Positions 1 to 10,097 of a stretch of 64,000 bases of DNA are shown here, piece by piece. The notes under the pieces were generated by a model. The model saw only the letters and a program-made list of their open reading frames with translations, ran no database searches and was not told where the DNA came from. The translations under genes were made by a program, and so were the position numbers. Source of the stretch: Marinomonas rhizomae (GTDB lineage Bacteria; Pseudomonadota; Gammaproteobacteria; Pseudomonadales; Marinomonadaceae); assembly GCF_024397855.1 (NCBI RefSeq), contig NZ_CP073343.1, forward strand, positions 2,108,001-2,172,000. Reading direction: 5' to 3'. The stretch's first letter is position 1. Each line of letters starts with the position of its first letter.

Positions 1-204
1 AAGCACGCGAGTAATTTGAGATTTATCTAGTGCGAGCCTATCCGAGATATCTTTAGCACTACAGTTTGCTATTTTTTTAATGCATTTCAGAGAGCGTAAA
101 TGGGTTACTGGAATCGAAACGCCTGAACTTAACAGTGACTCACGTACTTGGTGGCGATAACTATGAATTAATCTATGAAGTGACTCGCCAATTTTTTCCT
201 TCAT
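1..204 (-). CDS. MarR-family transcriptional regulator (partial, N-terminal 68 residues)
   Basis: Reading leftward from an ATG at 202-204 gives an open frame running off the left edge. The N-terminal helix is followed by a winged-helix segment containing PVTHLRSLKCI and SAKDISDRLALDKSQIT, which is the typical MarR DNA-recognition region (helices ending in a DKSQITR-type turn). Only the N-terminal half is in the window, so ligand-binding and dimer helices cannot be judged. It diverges from the Gre-like gene, and a Fur-box-like sequence lies just upstream of its start. Iron control is possible but inferred from that site alone. Confidence 0.7.
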   Translation of the reverse strand, partial: MKEKIGESLHRLIHSYRHQVRESLLSSGVSIPVTHLRSLKCIKKIANCSAKDISDRLALDKSQITRVL

Positions 205-231
205 ATAAAATCTACCTTTAATGTCAAATAT

Positions 232-250
232 GAGAATGGTTATCAATATA
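232..250. promoter_or_regulatory. Putative Fur box
   Basis: The 19 bases GAGAATGGTTATCAATATA match the classical 19-bp Fur consensus GATAATGATTATCATTATC at 15 positions by hand alignment. The site lies 28 bp upstream of the divergent MarR-like start, in an AT-rich intergenic stretch. It could regulate that gene, the Gre-like gene, or neither. The genome is AT-rich, so chance matches are a real possibility. Confidence 0.45.
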
Positions 251-414
251 GTGTTTTATGGTTGATAGTGTCAACTTAGGATTGTGTTTATTTGCAAAAT
301 CATTATTTTTGACACTTTATAGGCAAAGCTTGCACGAGCAATGTTGTAAATGGCTTTTTTTATCGAGTCGAATCGATACAATGCACAGATTGAAATTAGA
401 CAGATAAAGTCAAA

Positions 415-906
415 ATGGATAAACATAATGTACATAACGCGATTACTGAGTCGCTACTTAGTCGCTATGAAACGGCTAAATGGGCCGCAAAACAGGCGCA
501 TGAAGCAGCAACAAATAAAGAAAGTGTTGCAGAAAATAAATATGACACCTTTGGTTTAGAGGCCTCTTACTTGGCTCATGGACAGTCGCAGCGCGTATTG
601 GAATGCGAAAAGGATTGGTTGGTGTTTGATAAGAAGCTGCCTGTTTTATTCGCTGAAGAGGATGTTGTTGGTTTATGGTGTTTGGTTGCTTTATCTGAAC
701 TCAACTCAACAAACCCCATAACGAAATTTTTTTTCATTTCACCTTGTGCGGGAGGGCTTTGTATTGATATTGAAGGAAAGCCGGTTTATCTCGTAACGAC
801 AGCGACGCCAGTGGGGAAGGTGTTGTTTGGTAAAATGCTTGGGGATGAAGTTGAATTAGCTCAAAATGGCAAACAAACCGCTTATGAAATAACCACTATT
901 GCATAA
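415..906 (+). CDS. GreA/GreB C-terminal-domain family protein
   Basis: This 163-residue protein has a helical N-terminal half of about 75 residues (NAITESLLSRYETAKWAAKQ) and a C-terminal beta domain. The domain ends with TPVGKVLFGKMLGDEVEL and a closing strand, the signature of the GreA/GreB FKBP-like C-domain that docks on the RNA polymerase secondary channel. The N-terminal half is shorter and less regular than the Gre coiled-coil finger, and I do not see the paired acidic tip residues clearly. It may therefore be a Gre-factor homologue that does not stimulate cleavage, like other stand-alone Gre-C proteins. An overlapping frame starting at 350 is a shadow. The gene is monocistronic and lies ahead of aspS. 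Confidence 0.6.
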   Translation: MDKHNVHNAITESLLSRYETAKWAAKQAHEAATNKESVAENKYDTFGLEASYLAHGQSQRVLECEKDWLVFDKKLPVLFAEEDVVGLWCLVALSELNSTNPITKFFFISPCAGGLCIDIEGKPVYLVTTATPVGKVLFGKMLGDEVELAQNGKQTAYEITTIA

Positions 907-1095
907 AGCGGATATTGTGGCGGACAAATTTGGTTCAGACCCTAGAGAGTCGGACTCTGTTCGCATATAATACTTTGCCTTAAAATATTCTGTTCTTCTA
1001 TCCAGAGCTTAAAATTCAGTTAGCAATGCTGATCGGATAGAAAACGTTCTAAGAAAAAATCACTCTCTTACTGAGAAAGTAATAGGAAAGAAATT

Positions 1096-2865
1096 ATGCG
1101 CAGTCATTATTGCGGCGAGTTAAATGCTTCTAACATTTCACAAGAAATAACCCTATGCGGTTGGGTCCATCGTCGTCGTGACCACGGTGGCGTTATCTTC
1201 TTAGACGTTCGTGATCGCGAAGGCGTTACTCAAGTCGTTTTCGATCCAGATCGTGCTGAAAGCTTTGCGCTTGCAGACAGTGTTCGTAACGAATTTGTTG
1301 TTAAATTAAAAGGTTTGGTTCGTGCCCGCCCAGAAGGTACAGTCAATCCAAATATGAATACTGGTGAAATCGAAGTATTAGGAACAGAGTTAGAAATTCT
1401 TAACGCTGCAAAAACACCACCATTTCAGCTTGATGAGCACCAATCTGTTGGTGAGGATGTTCGACTAAAAAATCGTTTTATTGATTTACGTCGTCCTGAA
1501 ATTCAGCAAAAAATGCGTTTCCGCTCAAAAGTAACTTCTGTTTTACGCCGTTACTTAGATGATAATGGCTTCTTGGATATTGAGACACCAATCCTGACTC
1601 GTGCAACCCCTGAAGGTGCTCGCGACTATTTGGTACCAAGCCGAACACAACAAGGTAGCTTCTTCGCATTACCTCAGTCTCCGCAGTTGTTCAAACAGTT
1701 ATTGATGGTTTCTGGTTTTGATCGTTACTACCAAATTGCCAAATGTTTCCGCGATGAAGATTTACGTGCTGATCGTCAGCCAGAATTTACTCAAGTAGAC
1801 ATCGAGACGTCATTCATGGGTGAACAAGAAATCATGGCAATGACGGAAGATATGATTGTTGGCTTGTTTAAAGAGTTAATGGATATTGATTTGGGGTCAT
1901 TCCCACGTATGCCTTACTCTGAAGCAATGGAAACTTACGGCAGTGATAAGCCGGATTTACGTATTCCATTAACGATCGTTACCGTTTCAGATTTGATGGC
2001 AAACGTTGATTTTAAAGTGTTCTCTGGCCCGGCGACTGATCCAAAAGGCCGAGTTGCAGCATTAAAAGTGCCTGGCGGCAATGCTTTGACTCGTAAGCAA
2101 ATCGACGATTACACCAAATATGTATCTATTTACGGTGCAAAAGGTCTGGCTTACATCAAGGTGAACGATAAGTCTAATCTAGAAGAAGGCTTACAATCTC
2201 CAATCGTTAAATTCTTGACTGTTGAGGTACGCGCTGCCTTGCTTGAGCGTCTTGAAGCTGAAGATGGCGATTTGATTTTCTTCGGAGCTGATTCTGAGAA
2301 AGTCGTTAATGAGGCTCTAGGTGCATTACGCTGTAAGTTGGGTGAGGATTTAAATCTTTACACTTGCAAATGGGCGCCATTGTGGGTTGTCGATTTCCCA
2401 ATGTTCGAAGAGACGAGCGATGGCGGAATCACGGCTATTCACCACCCATTCACTGCGCCTTCTTGTTCATCTGAAGATTTGAAAGCCAATCCATTAACAG
2501 CGCTTTCACAGGCTTACGATATGGTTCTTAATGGCACAGAGCTTGGTGGTGGTTCTATCCGTATTCACCAGTCTTCAATGCAAGAAACTGTGTTTGAATT
2601 ATTGAATATTAGCAAAGAAGAGCAAGAAGAGAAGTTTGGCTTCTTGCTAGACGCACTGAAGTTTGGCGCGCCACCGCATGGCGGTTTGGCATTTGGTTTA
2701 GATCGTCTTGTTATGCTAATGACGGGGTCAAGCTCTATTCGTGATGTCATTGCTTTCCCTAAAACGCAAAGTGCAACGTGTCTATTGACTCAGGCGCCTG
2801 GCGAAGTCAGTGAGAAACAATTAAAAGAACTGAGTATTCGCGTTAGAAAGCCAGTTGTTGAATGA
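1096..2865 (+). CDS. aspS: Aspartate--tRNA ligase
   Basis: AspRS charges tRNA-Asp with aspartate in the cytoplasm. The 589 residues match the bacterial-type enzyme, which is about 590. The N-terminal OB-fold anticodon domain ([19 protein letters not shown], about 21-39) comes first. It is followed by the class II catalytic core with motif 2 ([15 protein letters not shown], about 216-230), a GAD-type insertion around 290-410, and motif 3 near the C-terminus ([12 protein letters not shown]). The start is preceded by an AGGAAAG ribosome site. A strong terminator follows at about 2930. YebC, often found between aspS and ruvC in related bacteria, is absent here. Confidence 0.97.
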   Translation: MRSHYCGELNASNISQEITLCGWVHRRRDHGGVIFLDVRDREGVTQVVFDPDRAESFALADSVRNEFVVKLKGLVRARPEGTVNPNMNTGEIEVLGTELEILNAAKTPPFQLDEHQSVGEDVRLKNRFIDLRRPEIQQKMRFRSKVTSVLRRYLDDNGFLDIETPILTRATPEGARDYLVPSRTQQGSFFALPQSPQLFKQLLMVSGFDRYYQIAKCFRDEDLRADRQPEFTQVDIETSFMGEQEIMAMTEDMIVGLFKELMDIDLGSFPRMPYSEAMETYGSDKPDLRIPLTIVTVSDLMANVDFKVFSGPATDPKGRVAALKVPGGNALTRKQIDDYTKYVSIYGAKGLAYIKVNDKSNLEEGLQSPIVKFLTVEVRAALLERLEAEDGDLIFFGADSEKVVNEALGALRCKLGEDLNLYTCKWAPLWVVDFPMFEETSDGGITAIHHPFTAPSCSSEDLKANPLTALSQAYDMVLNGTELGGGSIRIHQSSMQETVFELLNISKEEQEEKFGFLLDALKFGAPPHGGLAFGLDRLVMLMTGSSSIRDVIAFPKTQSATCLLTQAPGEVSEKQLKELSIRVRKPVVE

Positions 2866-2929
2866 TAGAAACAACTCTAAACTTATTCTAAAACAGTAAG
2901 TTATGTTGAGAGTTTGAAAGAAAAACGTA

Positions 2930-2956
2930 AAAGGCCGCTTATTAGCGGCCTTTTTT
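2930..2956 (+). terminator. Rho-independent terminator after aspS
   Basis: A 9-bp GC-rich stem, AAGGCCGCT / AGCGGCCTT, with a TATT loop is followed by a run of T. It separates aspS from the ruvC operon. Confidence 0.9.
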
Positions 2957-3027
2957 ATATTTTGGCATTGCATACTTTGTAAAGGGCTGTTGAAATATAC
3001 AGTAATTATATAAGGCACGATAAAATT

Positions 3028-3585
3028 ATGCCCAAGACCAGAATTTTAGCTATTGACCCAGGCTCCAGAATTACAGGCTTTGGAATCATAGACGTTATAA
3101 ATGGTAAATCTGTTTACGTTAATAGTGGATGTATACGATTACCTGATGAGGTGCTATCCGTTAGGCTTAAGCATATATTTCAAAGTGTTTCTGCGTTGTT
3201 GGAAGAATATAAGCCTGAAGAGTTTGCTATCGAAGAGGTGTTCTTAGCGAAAAATGCTAATTCAGCCCTCAAGCTAGGTCAAGCGAGGGGGGCGGCTATC
3301 GTTGCGGCGTCTATTCAAGAGCTAGTGGTGTATGAATATGCTGCTCGACGAGTCAAGCAGTCTGTGGTTGGCAATGGTAATGCTGATAAAACGCAGGTGC
3401 AGATGATGGTTCAGCTATTATTAAACCTAACTTCTAAGCCCCAAGCTGACGCGGCTGATGCTTTAGCTATTGCTTTGTGTCATGCTAATACGCGAACTTC
3501 CGGTGGGCTAGAGTACGGTGTCGGTAAGCGAGCGGGACGCGCCTCTAAGCGTTGGACAGAACTAGATGTAAGGAAAACTTTGTGA
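3028..3585 (+). CDS. ruvC: Crossover junction endodeoxyribonuclease RuvC
   Basis: RuvC resolves Holliday junctions by symmetric nicking within the RuvABC complex. The 185-residue frame opens with [15 protein letters not shown], carrying the first catalytic Asp (about residue 10). The second acidic residue is in [20 protein letters not shown] (about 69-88), and the last is in [14 protein letters not shown] near residue 140. Its stop overlaps the GTG start of ruvA, indicating translational coupling. The C-terminal 30 residues form a basic tail after the catalytic fold. Confidence 0.96.
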   Translation: MPKTRILAIDPGSRITGFGIIDVINGKSVYVNSGCIRLPDEVLSVRLKHIFQSVSALLEEYKPEEFAIEEVFLAKNANSALKLGQARGAAIVAASIQELVVYEYAARRVKQSVVGNGNADKTQVQMMVQLLLNLTSKPQADAADALAIALCHANTRTSGGLEYGVGKRAGRASKRWTELDVRKTL

Positions 3586-4184
3586 TCGGACGAATTGTCG
3601 GCACTTTGATTGAAAAAACGCCACCAGAATTGATGGTCGATGTTAATGGAATTGGCTATGAAGTCAGTGCTTCTATGACCACAATCTACGATTTGCCTCA
3701 AATCGGAGGGCAGGTGACGCTATTTACTCACCTTCTTGTTAAAGAGGACTCCCATACACTTTATGGATTTATTGATAAAAACGAACGTGCATTGTTTCGT
3801 ATTTTGATCAAAGTAAATGGTATTGGCCCAAAAATGGCATTGGCAATTTTGTCCAGTATGTCATCTGAGGAGCTCATTAATAATGTCCAAGACTCGGATG
3901 TTACCGCTCTTACTCGTATTCCTGGTGTTGGTAAAAAAACTGCCGAGAGACTTATTATTGAATTGAGAGATAAGCTTGGACAGGCGGCAAAAGCTGACTT
4001 GTTTTCAGCTCCTGCCGTACTGCGTCAAGTGCAAGCTGATCCTAGGCAAGAAGCTGAAGCTGCCCTTATTTCTCTTGGCTATAAACCCCAAGAGGCGGCC
4101 AAAGCCATTGCGGGTGTACCTGTGGATGCCGCGAATAGTGAAGATGTCATTAAGGCGGCTTTAAAAGGGATGTTAAGGAAATAA
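3582..4184 (+). CDS. ruvA: Holliday junction branch migration protein RuvA
   Basis: RuvA is the junction-binding tetramer that recruits RuvB. I place the start at the GTG at 3582, which gives [12 protein letters not shown], the standard RuvA N-terminus. It has an AAGGAAAAC ribosome site and overlaps the ruvC stop by 4 bp. An in-frame ATG 30 bases upstream would add ten unconserved residues. The 200 residues include the N-terminal OB fold, two helix-hairpin-helix motifs ([13 protein letters not shown] and [16 protein letters not shown]) and a C-terminal RuvB-binding domain with [15 protein letters not shown]. Confidence 0.96.
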   Translation: MIGRIVGTLIEKTPPELMVDVNGIGYEVSASMTTIYDLPQIGGQVTLFTHLLVKEDSHTLYGFIDKNERALFRILIKVNGIGPKMALAILSSMSSEELINNVQDSDVTALTRIPGVGKKTAERLIIELRDKLGQAAKADLFSAPAVLRQVQADPRQEAEAALISLGYKPQEAAKAIAGVPVDAANSEDVIKAALKGMLRK

Positions 4185-4188
4185 AAAC

Positions 4189-5202
4189 ATGATTGAACAA
4201 GATCGTATTATTTCTGCAGAGCTAAAAGGTAATGATCGACAAATTGATCGTGCTATACGTCCGCAAGCCCTAGCCGAGTATATTGGCCAACCAGTTGTTC
4301 GAGAGCAAATGGAAATTTTCATTCAGGCCGCCCGCCAGCGTGAAGAGCCTCTTGACCACACCCTAATCTTTGGGCCTCCAGGCTTAGGTAAAACTACCCT
4401 TGCCAATATTATTGGTAACGAGATGGGGGCTGAAGTTAGAACGACATCTGGGCCTGTTTTGGAGAGGGCAGGAGATTTGGCTGCGCTGCTGACAAATCTA
4501 AATGAAGGTGACATTCTATTTATAGATGAAATACATAGGTTAAGCCCAGCAATTGAAGAGGTGCTTTATCCAGCTATGGAGGATTACCAGTTGGATATAA
4601 TGATTGGTGAAGGTCCAGCAGCTAGGTCAATTAAAATTGAACTCCCGCCGTTTACACTTGTCGGAGCAACTACGCGAGCAGGGCTCTTAACATCACCTCT
4701 CCGAGATCGCTTTGGAATTGTGCAGCGCTTAGAGTTTTATGATGTTGAATCACTGACAACAATTGTAGCGCGTTCCGCAAGTAAAATGGGTATGGAGCTA
4801 GATCACTCAGGTTGCTTTGAAGTGGCAAGAAGATCAAGAGGCACACCAAGAATTGCAAACCGTCTACTTCGACGAGTTAGAGACGTTGCGCAAGTTAGCG
4901 GAGAGGTGCTTGTTGGGCAAAAAGTTGCTCAGAGGGCATTAGATATGTTAAGTGTAGATAGTCAGGGCTTCGATCACTTAGATAGACGCATGTTATTGAC
5001 TATGATAGAAAAGTTTGACGGAAGACCGGTTGGTCTAGACAGCGTTTCTGCCGCATTAGGCGAAGATAAAGATACTATCGAAGACGTCATTGAGCCGTTT
5101 TTGATTCAGCAAGGTTTTATAATTAGAACGCCGAGAGGTCGCCAAGTTACAAAACGTGCTTATGAACATTTTAATTACCAACTACCTTCAGATTTTAAAT
5201 AG
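4189..5202 (+). CDS. ruvB: Holliday junction branch migration DNA helicase RuvB
   Basis: RuvB is the AAA+ motor that drives branch migration on RuvA-bound junctions. Its 337 residues carry Walker A ([10 protein letters not shown], about 61-70), Walker B ([10 protein letters not shown], about 109-118), sensor 1 (LVGATTRAG, about 157-165) and the arginine-finger region (SPLRDRFG). A C-terminal winged helix ends in [16 protein letters not shown]. It starts 4 bases after ruvA. In many gammaproteobacteria ybgC sits between ruvB and tolQ; here tolQ follows after only 9 bp. Confidence 0.97.
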   Translation: MIEQDRIISAELKGNDRQIDRAIRPQALAEYIGQPVVREQMEIFIQAARQREEPLDHTLIFGPPGLGKTTLANIIGNEMGAEVRTTSGPVLERAGDLAALLTNLNEGDILFIDEIHRLSPAIEEVLYPAMEDYQLDIMIGEGPAARSIKIELPPFTLVGATTRAGLLTSPLRDRFGIVQRLEFYDVESLTTIVARSASKMGMELDHSGCFEVARRSRGTPRIANRLLRRVRDVAQVSGEVLVGQKVAQRALDMLSVDSQGFDHLDRRMLLTMIEKFDGRPVGLDSVSAALGEDKDTIEDVIEPFLIQQGFIIRTPRGRQVTKRAYEHFNYQLPSDFK

Positions 5203-5211
5203 AGGTTAATA

Positions 5212-5892
5212 ATGTCAATTTGGGGACTAATCGCTAGTGCTAGTTTTGTGGTCCAGCTTGTAATGTTGATTTTACTGGCTGCTTCTGTGTTTTCATGGAT
5301 TGTAATATTTCAAAGGATTCGTGTTTTAAAGGAAGCAAAAAAAGTACGTGCCGCATTTGAAGAAAGTTTTTGGTCTGGTATTGATTTGAGCCAATTATAT
5401 CGCAAGCTCACACAAGAAGGCCGTAAGGTAGGAGGTATGGAAACTATCTTTACCTCAGGCATTAAAGAATTTACTCGATTAAGGCAGAGCCATAATGTCG
5501 ATCCAGAAGCTATTATGGACGGTGTTCAAAGATCGATGCGAGTGGCGCTATATCGTGAGGAAGAGAAGCTTGATCAGCATTTACCATTTTTAGCCACTGT
5601 TGGCTCAACTAGCCCTTACATCGGCTTGTTCGGTACGGTATGGGGGATAATGCACTCTTTTATTGGTCTTGCAGAGGTCCAACAGGCAACATTGGCAACC
5701 GTTGCTCCTGGTATTGCAGAAGCTCTTATTGCAACGGCAATTGGTCTGGCAGCAGCGATTCCAGCTGTAATTGCATATAACCGTTTTTCTTCTACAGCAG
5801 AATCTCTTAGTTCAAGTTACGAGAATTTTGCCGACGAATTTACTAGTATCCTACATCGTAAGGTACATGTGAGAGAGGGAGGCGCTGAATAG
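5212..5892 (+). CDS. tolQ: Tol-Pal system inner-membrane protein TolQ
   Basis: TolQ forms the proton-driven stator complex with TolR that energises TolA and keeps the outer membrane attached during division. The 226 residues show an N-terminal membrane helix (about 10-35) and, after a cytoplasmic domain, two further helices (about 130-160 and 165-190). Family motifs include LATVGSTSPYIGLFGTVWG and IAEALIATAIGLAAAIPA. A GAGG-type ribosome site precedes the ATG. The stop overlaps the GTG of tolR by one base. Confidence 0.96.
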   Translation: MSIWGLIASASFVVQLVMLILLAASVFSWIVIFQRIRVLKEAKKVRAAFEESFWSGIDLSQLYRKLTQEGRKVGGMETIFTSGIKEFTRLRQSHNVDPEAIMDGVQRSMRVALYREEEKLDQHLPFLATVGSTSPYIGLFGTVWGIMHSFIGLAEVQQATLATVAPGIAEALIATAIGLAAAIPAVIAYNRFSSTAESLSSSYENFADEFTSILHRKVHVREGGAE

Positions 5893-6317
5893 TGGCTCGC
5901 TCAAGAAGAAATAAACGCCGCCCAATGGCTGAGATAAACGTTGTTCCTTATATTGACGTTATGCTGGTGCTCTTGGTTATCTTTATGATTACTGCGCCAA
6001 TGCTTACTCAAGGTGTGGATGTCGAATTACCCAACGCAAATGCCTCACCAATACAGGACACAGAAAACGATGTCATGATTGCTTCTGTAGATGCTAAGGG
6101 CCAATACTATTTGGATGTAGGTGGTAAGCAAGAGTCCATAGCTTTATCTCAAATACAGGATAGAGTTAGAAAGGTGTTAAGCCAAAACCCTAAGATGTCC
6201 GTGCTAGTAAGAGGGGATAAAAATGTTTCTTATGGTGATGTCATTGGTTTGATGGTTACCTTGCAAGGCGCTGGCGTTCCAAATGTAGGTTTAGTGACTG
6301 AACCGGATAAAAATTAA
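5892..6317 (+). CDS. tolR: Tol-Pal system protein TolR
   Basis: TolR is an ExbD-family partner of TolQ. Its 141 residues comprise a short basic cytoplasmic N-terminus (RSRRNKRRP), the motif AEINVVPYIDVMLVLLVIFM with the proton-path Asp at about 23 in the single membrane helix, and a periplasmic domain ending in GVPNVGLVTEP. The start is GTG, chosen because it overlaps the tolQ stop and gives the standard N-terminus. The stop overlaps the tolA ATG. Confidence 0.95.
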   Translation: MARSRRNKRRPMAEINVVPYIDVMLVLLVIFMITAPMLTQGVDVELPNANASPIQDTENDVMIASVDAKGQYYLDVGGKQESIALSQIQDRVRKVLSQNPKMSVLVRGDKNVSYGDVIGLMVTLQGAGVPNVGLVTEPDKN

Positions 6318-7258
6318 TGAAATGGTTTCGCAGTGATAATTATAGTATTCCAACCGTCCTAGCAATAGGTTTGCATGCGAGTATTGTTATTGCAGGCTTG
6401 GTTGCGATAGATTTTAGTGATAATGAGACTCCAAAGCCAAAGCGTCCGCCTATTGTTAATGCGACCGTTATTGATATCTCTGAAACCATAATAGGCCAAA
6501 GAGAATCTGAAGAGAAAGCGGCAAAGCAGCAGGCAGCCGCGTTGGCAGAAAAAAAGAAAAAAGAAGCTGAACAGAGTAGAAGAAAAGAAGCCCAGCGTAA
6601 GGCTTTAGAAGAAAAGCAAAAGCAACTTGCCCAAGCTAAGCAAGCAAAAGAAAAGGCAGAAGCTGAGCGTCAGGAAGCGGAAAGAAAGAAAAAAGCAGCT
6701 GAGCAAAAACGTGCAGCACAAGAAGCAGAAAGTAAGCGTTTGGCTCAAGAGCAAGCTGAAAAAAAACGTTTAGCTGAAAAAGAGGCCAATGAAAAGCAAC
6801 GCAAAGAGCTTGCCCGTAAAGCTGAAGCTGATCGTATAGCTGAAGAAGAGCGTAAGCGTCAAGAGGAAGCGGCTAGACTGGCGGAGAAGAAAAAAGCCGA
6901 GGAGGCGGCCGCTAGAGCAGCAGCGGAAGAGGCGAAACAAAGAGCGGCTGATGAAGCACAAATGGTTCAATCCATCAGTGGGTTAATAAATGACAGAGTT
7001 GCTGCTGCATGGATTCGACCACCAAGTGCTCGAAATAATATGAAAACCCAGTTGCGCATTAATTTCTTACCAAATGGGGAGGTGATGAATGTTCAGGTTA
7101 CAGCAAGTAGTGGCGATGCTTTGTTTGACCAAAGAGCAGTTGATGCTGTCTACAAGGTAAGAAAAATTGAAGAGTTATCGAAAGTCGACTCATATGTTTT
7201 TGAGCGAAACTTTCGTCAGGTAGATTTAATTTTTAACCCGCAAGATTTGAGAAACTAA
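6317..7258 (+). CDS. tolA: Tol-Pal system protein TolA
   Basis: TolA spans the periplasm from the TolQR motor to Pal/TolB at the outer membrane. The 313 residues contain an N-terminal membrane helix (about 12-33) and a long helical domain very rich in Ala, Lys, Glu and Gln (about 55-215, with many AEKKK-type repeats). A compact C-terminal domain of TonB type follows (about 220-313; [17 protein letters not shown], then [20 protein letters not shown]). Opposite-strand frames in the repeat-rich segment are artefacts of its biased composition. Confidence 0.95.
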   Translation: MKWFRSDNYSIPTVLAIGLHASIVIAGLVAIDFSDNETPKPKRPPIVNATVIDISETIIGQRESEEKAAKQQAAALAEKKKKEAEQSRRKEAQRKALEEKQKQLAQAKQAKEKAEAERQEAERKKKAAEQKRAAQEAESKRLAQEQAEKKRLAEKEANEKQRKELARKAEADRIAEEERKRQEEAARLAEKKKAEEAAARAAAEEAKQRAADEAQMVQSISGLINDRVAAAWIRPPSARNNMKTQLRINFLPNGEVMNVQVTASSGDALFDQRAVDAVYKVRKIEELSKVDSYVFERNFRQVDLIFNPQDLRN

Positions 7259-7260
7259 TA

Positions 7261-8556
7261 ATGATTAAAAAATACTTGAGTGTTTTATTCACTTGCTTAA
7301 TATTTGTAAGCTCAGCGAGAGCTCAATTAGTCATTGAAATAACCAGCGGTGCAGATCAGCTTTTGCCTATAGCTGTTGTTCCTTTTGGCTATGATGGTGT
7401 GGATGCGCTCCCTGAAGATGTTGCTCAAATTATAGAGGCAGATTTAGCTAGAAGTGGTTTATTTCAACCTATATCTCGCTCTAATATGCTAAGTATGCCA
7501 TCAAAAGAATCTGATGTGTTTTATAGAGATTGGCGTCTTTTAAAGAGTGATTATGTAGTTATAGGTACTGTTAAAAAATTACCCAACAATCAATATCGGA
7601 TTGGTTTTGAATTATTAAACGTTTTAAGTCAAAAACCAGTCCAAAAGCATAGTTCTATAGATGTTAGTTCAAGAAACTTTCGTGATGCTGCACATTATAT
7701 AAGTGATAAAGTCTACGAATTATTGACGGGGACAAAAGGGGCATTTAGTACTAGAATATTGTACGTTACTGCCGAAGGAGATAAAAAAGCGCCTTTATTT
7801 AAATTGCAGGTTGCAGATGCAGATGGACATCGCCCTCAAGTGGTGGTTGAGTCAAAAGAACCTATATTGTCTCCATCATGGAGTATGGATGGACGAAAAA
7901 TTGCCTATGTAATGTTTCGAAATCGACGTCCCAATATTTTCACTCAAGAATTAGCAACCGGAAAGCGTCAACAGATTGCGCGATTTAGAGGATTGAATGG
8001 TGCGCCTTCGTGGTCACCGGATGGAAAAAAATTAGCATTGGTACTTTCTAAAGATAATAACCCAGAAATTTATACTTTAGATATCGCGACACAGAAACTG
8101 GAGCGTATGACAAACCATTATGCAATTGATACCGAACCAAGCTGGGAGCCAGATGGTAAGGGAATTGTATTTACATCCGATCGAGGCGGTAATCCGCAAA
8201 TATATCGATTAGATGTAAATAGTAAGCGTGTTGAGAGGGTAACCTTTGAAGGAGAACTGAATACCAGAGCAAGAATGACGCCCGATGGTCGTTATCTTGT
8301 CACCGTTCAAAAGAACGATGGTAATTATCATATTGCGCTCCAGGATATGAAAACAGGTCGTGTTCAAATCCTCACACAAACTTACTTAGATGAATCGCCA
8401 AGCATTGCGCCAAATGGTAGCATGGTGATATATGCCACAACCTATCAAGGAAAGGGTATCTTAGCCGTAGTATCCGTTGATGGACTTGTAAAATACAGGT
8501 TACCATCAGCAAGCGGAGATGTACGAGAACCATCTTGGTCCCCGTATTTCAAATAA
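7261..8556 (+). CDS. tolB: Tol-Pal system beta-propeller protein TolB
   Basis: TolB is a periplasmic protein that shuttles between Pal and TolA. The 431 residues start with a cleavable signal peptide ([19 protein letters not shown], cleavage after about residue 21). A mixed alpha/beta N-domain follows to about 165, then a beta-propeller of repeated [15 protein letters not shown] blades ([28 protein letters not shown]). It begins 2 bases after tolA and is followed by pal with a strong ribosome site. Confidence 0.96.
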   Translation: MIKKYLSVLFTCLIFVSSARAQLVIEITSGADQLLPIAVVPFGYDGVDALPEDVAQIIEADLARSGLFQPISRSNMLSMPSKESDVFYRDWRLLKSDYVVIGTVKKLPNNQYRIGFELLNVLSQKPVQKHSSIDVSSRNFRDAAHYISDKVYELLTGTKGAFSTRILYVTAEGDKKAPLFKLQVADADGHRPQVVVESKEPILSPSWSMDGRKIAYVMFRNRRPNIFTQELATGKRQQIARFRGLNGAPSWSPDGKKLALVLSKDNNPEIYTLDIATQKLERMTNHYAIDTEPSWEPDGKGIVFTSDRGGNPQIYRLDVNSKRVERVTFEGELNTRARMTPDGRYLVTVQKNDGNYHIALQDMKTGRVQILTQTYLDESPSIAPNGSMVIYATTYQGKGILAVVSVDGLVKYRLPSASGDVREPSWSPYFK

Positions 8557-8575
8557 AGACATTGAGGAGTGAATA

Positions 8576-9154
8576 ATGAGTGTAACAAAACTAGGTAAGT
8601 TTGCTGTAATTGGTTTGTCTGCAGCTTGGATTGCGGGTTGTAGCACAACAGCAACAGATACTGATTCTTCAACTGTTGCTGAAGATGCCAATTCAACTGA
8701 ACAAGCTGGTACAACTGAAAATTCTGATCAAGCATTTGGCGTAGGTCAAGACGATGCGATGACAAGCGTGATTGTTGAAGAAGATGTTGCGGCTAATGAT
8801 GACAACGGCATGGATTCACTAGCTGGCGTAGAAACTGTATTTTACTTTGATTTTGACAAATCAATTGTACGTCCAGAATCTCGTGAAGCTCTAGCTAAAC
8901 ATGCTGAATATTTGGTATCGCATCCAGACGCGCGTGTAGTTCTAGAAGGCCATGCTGATGAGCGTGGTACTCGCGAATACAACATGGCTCTAGGTGAGCG
9001 ACGTGCAAAGGCTATTAGCCGTTATTTGACCATTCAGGGTGTTGCTGCTTCTCAAATCGAAACGGTAAGCTTTGGTGAAGAAGTTCCTGTTGCCTTCGGT
9101 CATGACAGCAATGCTTGGCAGTTAAACCGTCGAGTTGAAGTTCGTTACGAATAA
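8576..9154 (+). CDS. pal: Peptidoglycan-associated lipoprotein Pal
   Basis: Pal is an outer-membrane lipoprotein that binds diaminopimelate in peptidoglycan. The 192 residues have a lipobox (WIAGC, lipidated Cys at about 22). A disordered Thr/Ser/Asp-rich linker extends to about 80. An OmpA-like domain follows with FYFDFDKSIVRPESREAL and LEGHADERGTREYNMALG, the peptidoglycan-binding signature. The ribosome site is GAGGAG. The stop overlaps the next gene (TAATG). Confidence 0.96.
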   Translation: MSVTKLGKFAVIGLSAAWIAGCSTTATDTDSSTVAEDANSTEQAGTTENSDQAFGVGQDDAMTSVIVEEDVAANDDNGMDSLAGVETVFYFDFDKSIVRPESREALAKHAEYLVSHPDARVVLEGHADERGTREYNMALGERRAKAISRYLTIQGVAASQIETVSFGEEVPVAFGHDSNAWQLNRRVEVRYE

Positions 9155-9939
9155 TGATCTATAAAGATTTAAAAGTTCGCTCTTTTGCAATGGTGCTGTG
9201 TTTATCAGCACCATTTGCATTAGCTGAGGTTCCACAAGCGAGTGGCGGTCTTTCTCCAAGTGCTGCTGCCGATCTGCTTTTTCAATTGGAAACACTGCAA
9301 CAGGAGGTTCAAAGCCTTCGTGGACAATTAGAAAATCAGGGTCATGAATTAAAGTTAATGAAAGAGAGTCAGCGGGATCGTTATATTGATCTTGATAAGC
9401 GCATTTCTATACTTATGTCTGCTTCAGCTAATGAGCCAAAGTACACATCTTCCCAAGTGCAAAGTGTAGAGTCATCCTCCCAAGTAGAGGCTACTAGAAC
9501 AGTTCCCTCAACGAGTTCTTTGATTTCTTCACCGCTAGCACCTGTTAATCTTCAGCCACCAACAGCCCAGTCCCAGCAAGCTTATAATGATGCTTATAAT
9601 TTAATCCCTCAAAGAAAGTTTGATGAGGCAGAAATTGCATTGGCTAAGTTTGTAAAGGATTATCCAAATAACACGCTAACTGGTAATGGTTATTATTGGT
9701 TGGGGGAGGTTAAATTGGTTCAAGGCAAATCTCAACAGGCTATAGATGCATTCTCTACAGTGATTAAGAGTTTTCCTGGTCATAGCAAAGAACAAGATTC
9801 TTTGTATAAGTTAGGCACTGTGACAGATCAACTTGGTGACAGTGCAAAAGCTAAGTCTTATTTGCAAGATGTAATTAGCCGTTTTCCCGATAGTAAAGCA
9901 GCTAAACTGGCGGCAGGGTATTTAAGTAAGATTAAATAG
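9154..9939 (+). CDS. cpoB: Cell division coordinator CpoB (YbgF)
   Basis: CpoB is a periplasmic TPR protein that links Tol-Pal activity to peptidoglycan synthesis at the septum. The 261 residues have a signal peptide ending near LALA (about 24), a short coiled coil (LETLQQEVQSLRGQLE, about 47-62) used for trimerisation, a Ser/Pro/Gln-rich linker, and tandem TPR-like repeats from about 145 (AYNDAYNLIPQRKFDEAE; GNGYYWLGEVKL). It is the last gene of the tolQRAB-pal-cpoB operon and is followed by tRNA-Lys. Confidence 0.94.
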   Translation: MIYKDLKVRSFAMVLCLSAPFALAEVPQASGGLSPSAAADLLFQLETLQQEVQSLRGQLENQGHELKLMKESQRDRYIDLDKRISILMSASANEPKYTSSQVQSVESSSQVEATRTVPSTSSLISSPLAPVNLQPPTAQSQQAYNDAYNLIPQRKFDEAEIALAKFVKDYPNNTLTGNGYYWLGEVKLVQGKSQQAIDAFSTVIKSFPGHSKEQDSLYKLGTVTDQLGDSAKAKSYLQDVISRFPDSKAAKLAAGYLSKIK

Positions 9940-9980
9940 TTTGCAATTCTCAGCGGGCTCTGTAATATACGCAGCCCGTT

Positions 9981-10056
9981 GGGTCGTTAGCTCAGTTGGT
10001 AGAGCAGTTGACTTTTAATCAATTGGTCACTGGTTCGAATCCAGTACGACCCACCA
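9981..10056 (+). tRNA. tRNA-Lys(UUU)
   Basis: A 76-nt cloverleaf with a 7-bp acceptor stem (GGGTCGT / ACGACCC), D-loop AGCTCAGTTGGTAGAGC, anticodon loop CTTTTAA giving UUU, T-loop GGTTCGAATCC and an encoded CCA end. It lies between cpoB and nadA, as in many pseudomonads and relatives. Confidence 0.97.
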
Positions 10057-10097
10057 AAAACACTCATTCCGCTCCCAGTTACTTAAGGGCTAATGAT

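Noticed and set aside
350..559. Frame overlapping the start of the Gre-like gene
   Set aside because: Out of frame with the domain-bearing gene and without recognisable sequence; a shadow.
6770..6970. Minus-strand frame in tolA
   Set aside because: It arises from the Lys/Ala/Glu-rich repeat composition of the tolA helical domain.
9996..10097. In-frame upstream extension of nadA
   Set aside because: The extension lies within and just after tRNA-Lys and has no similarity to NadA; the ATG at 10098 gives the standard N-terminus.
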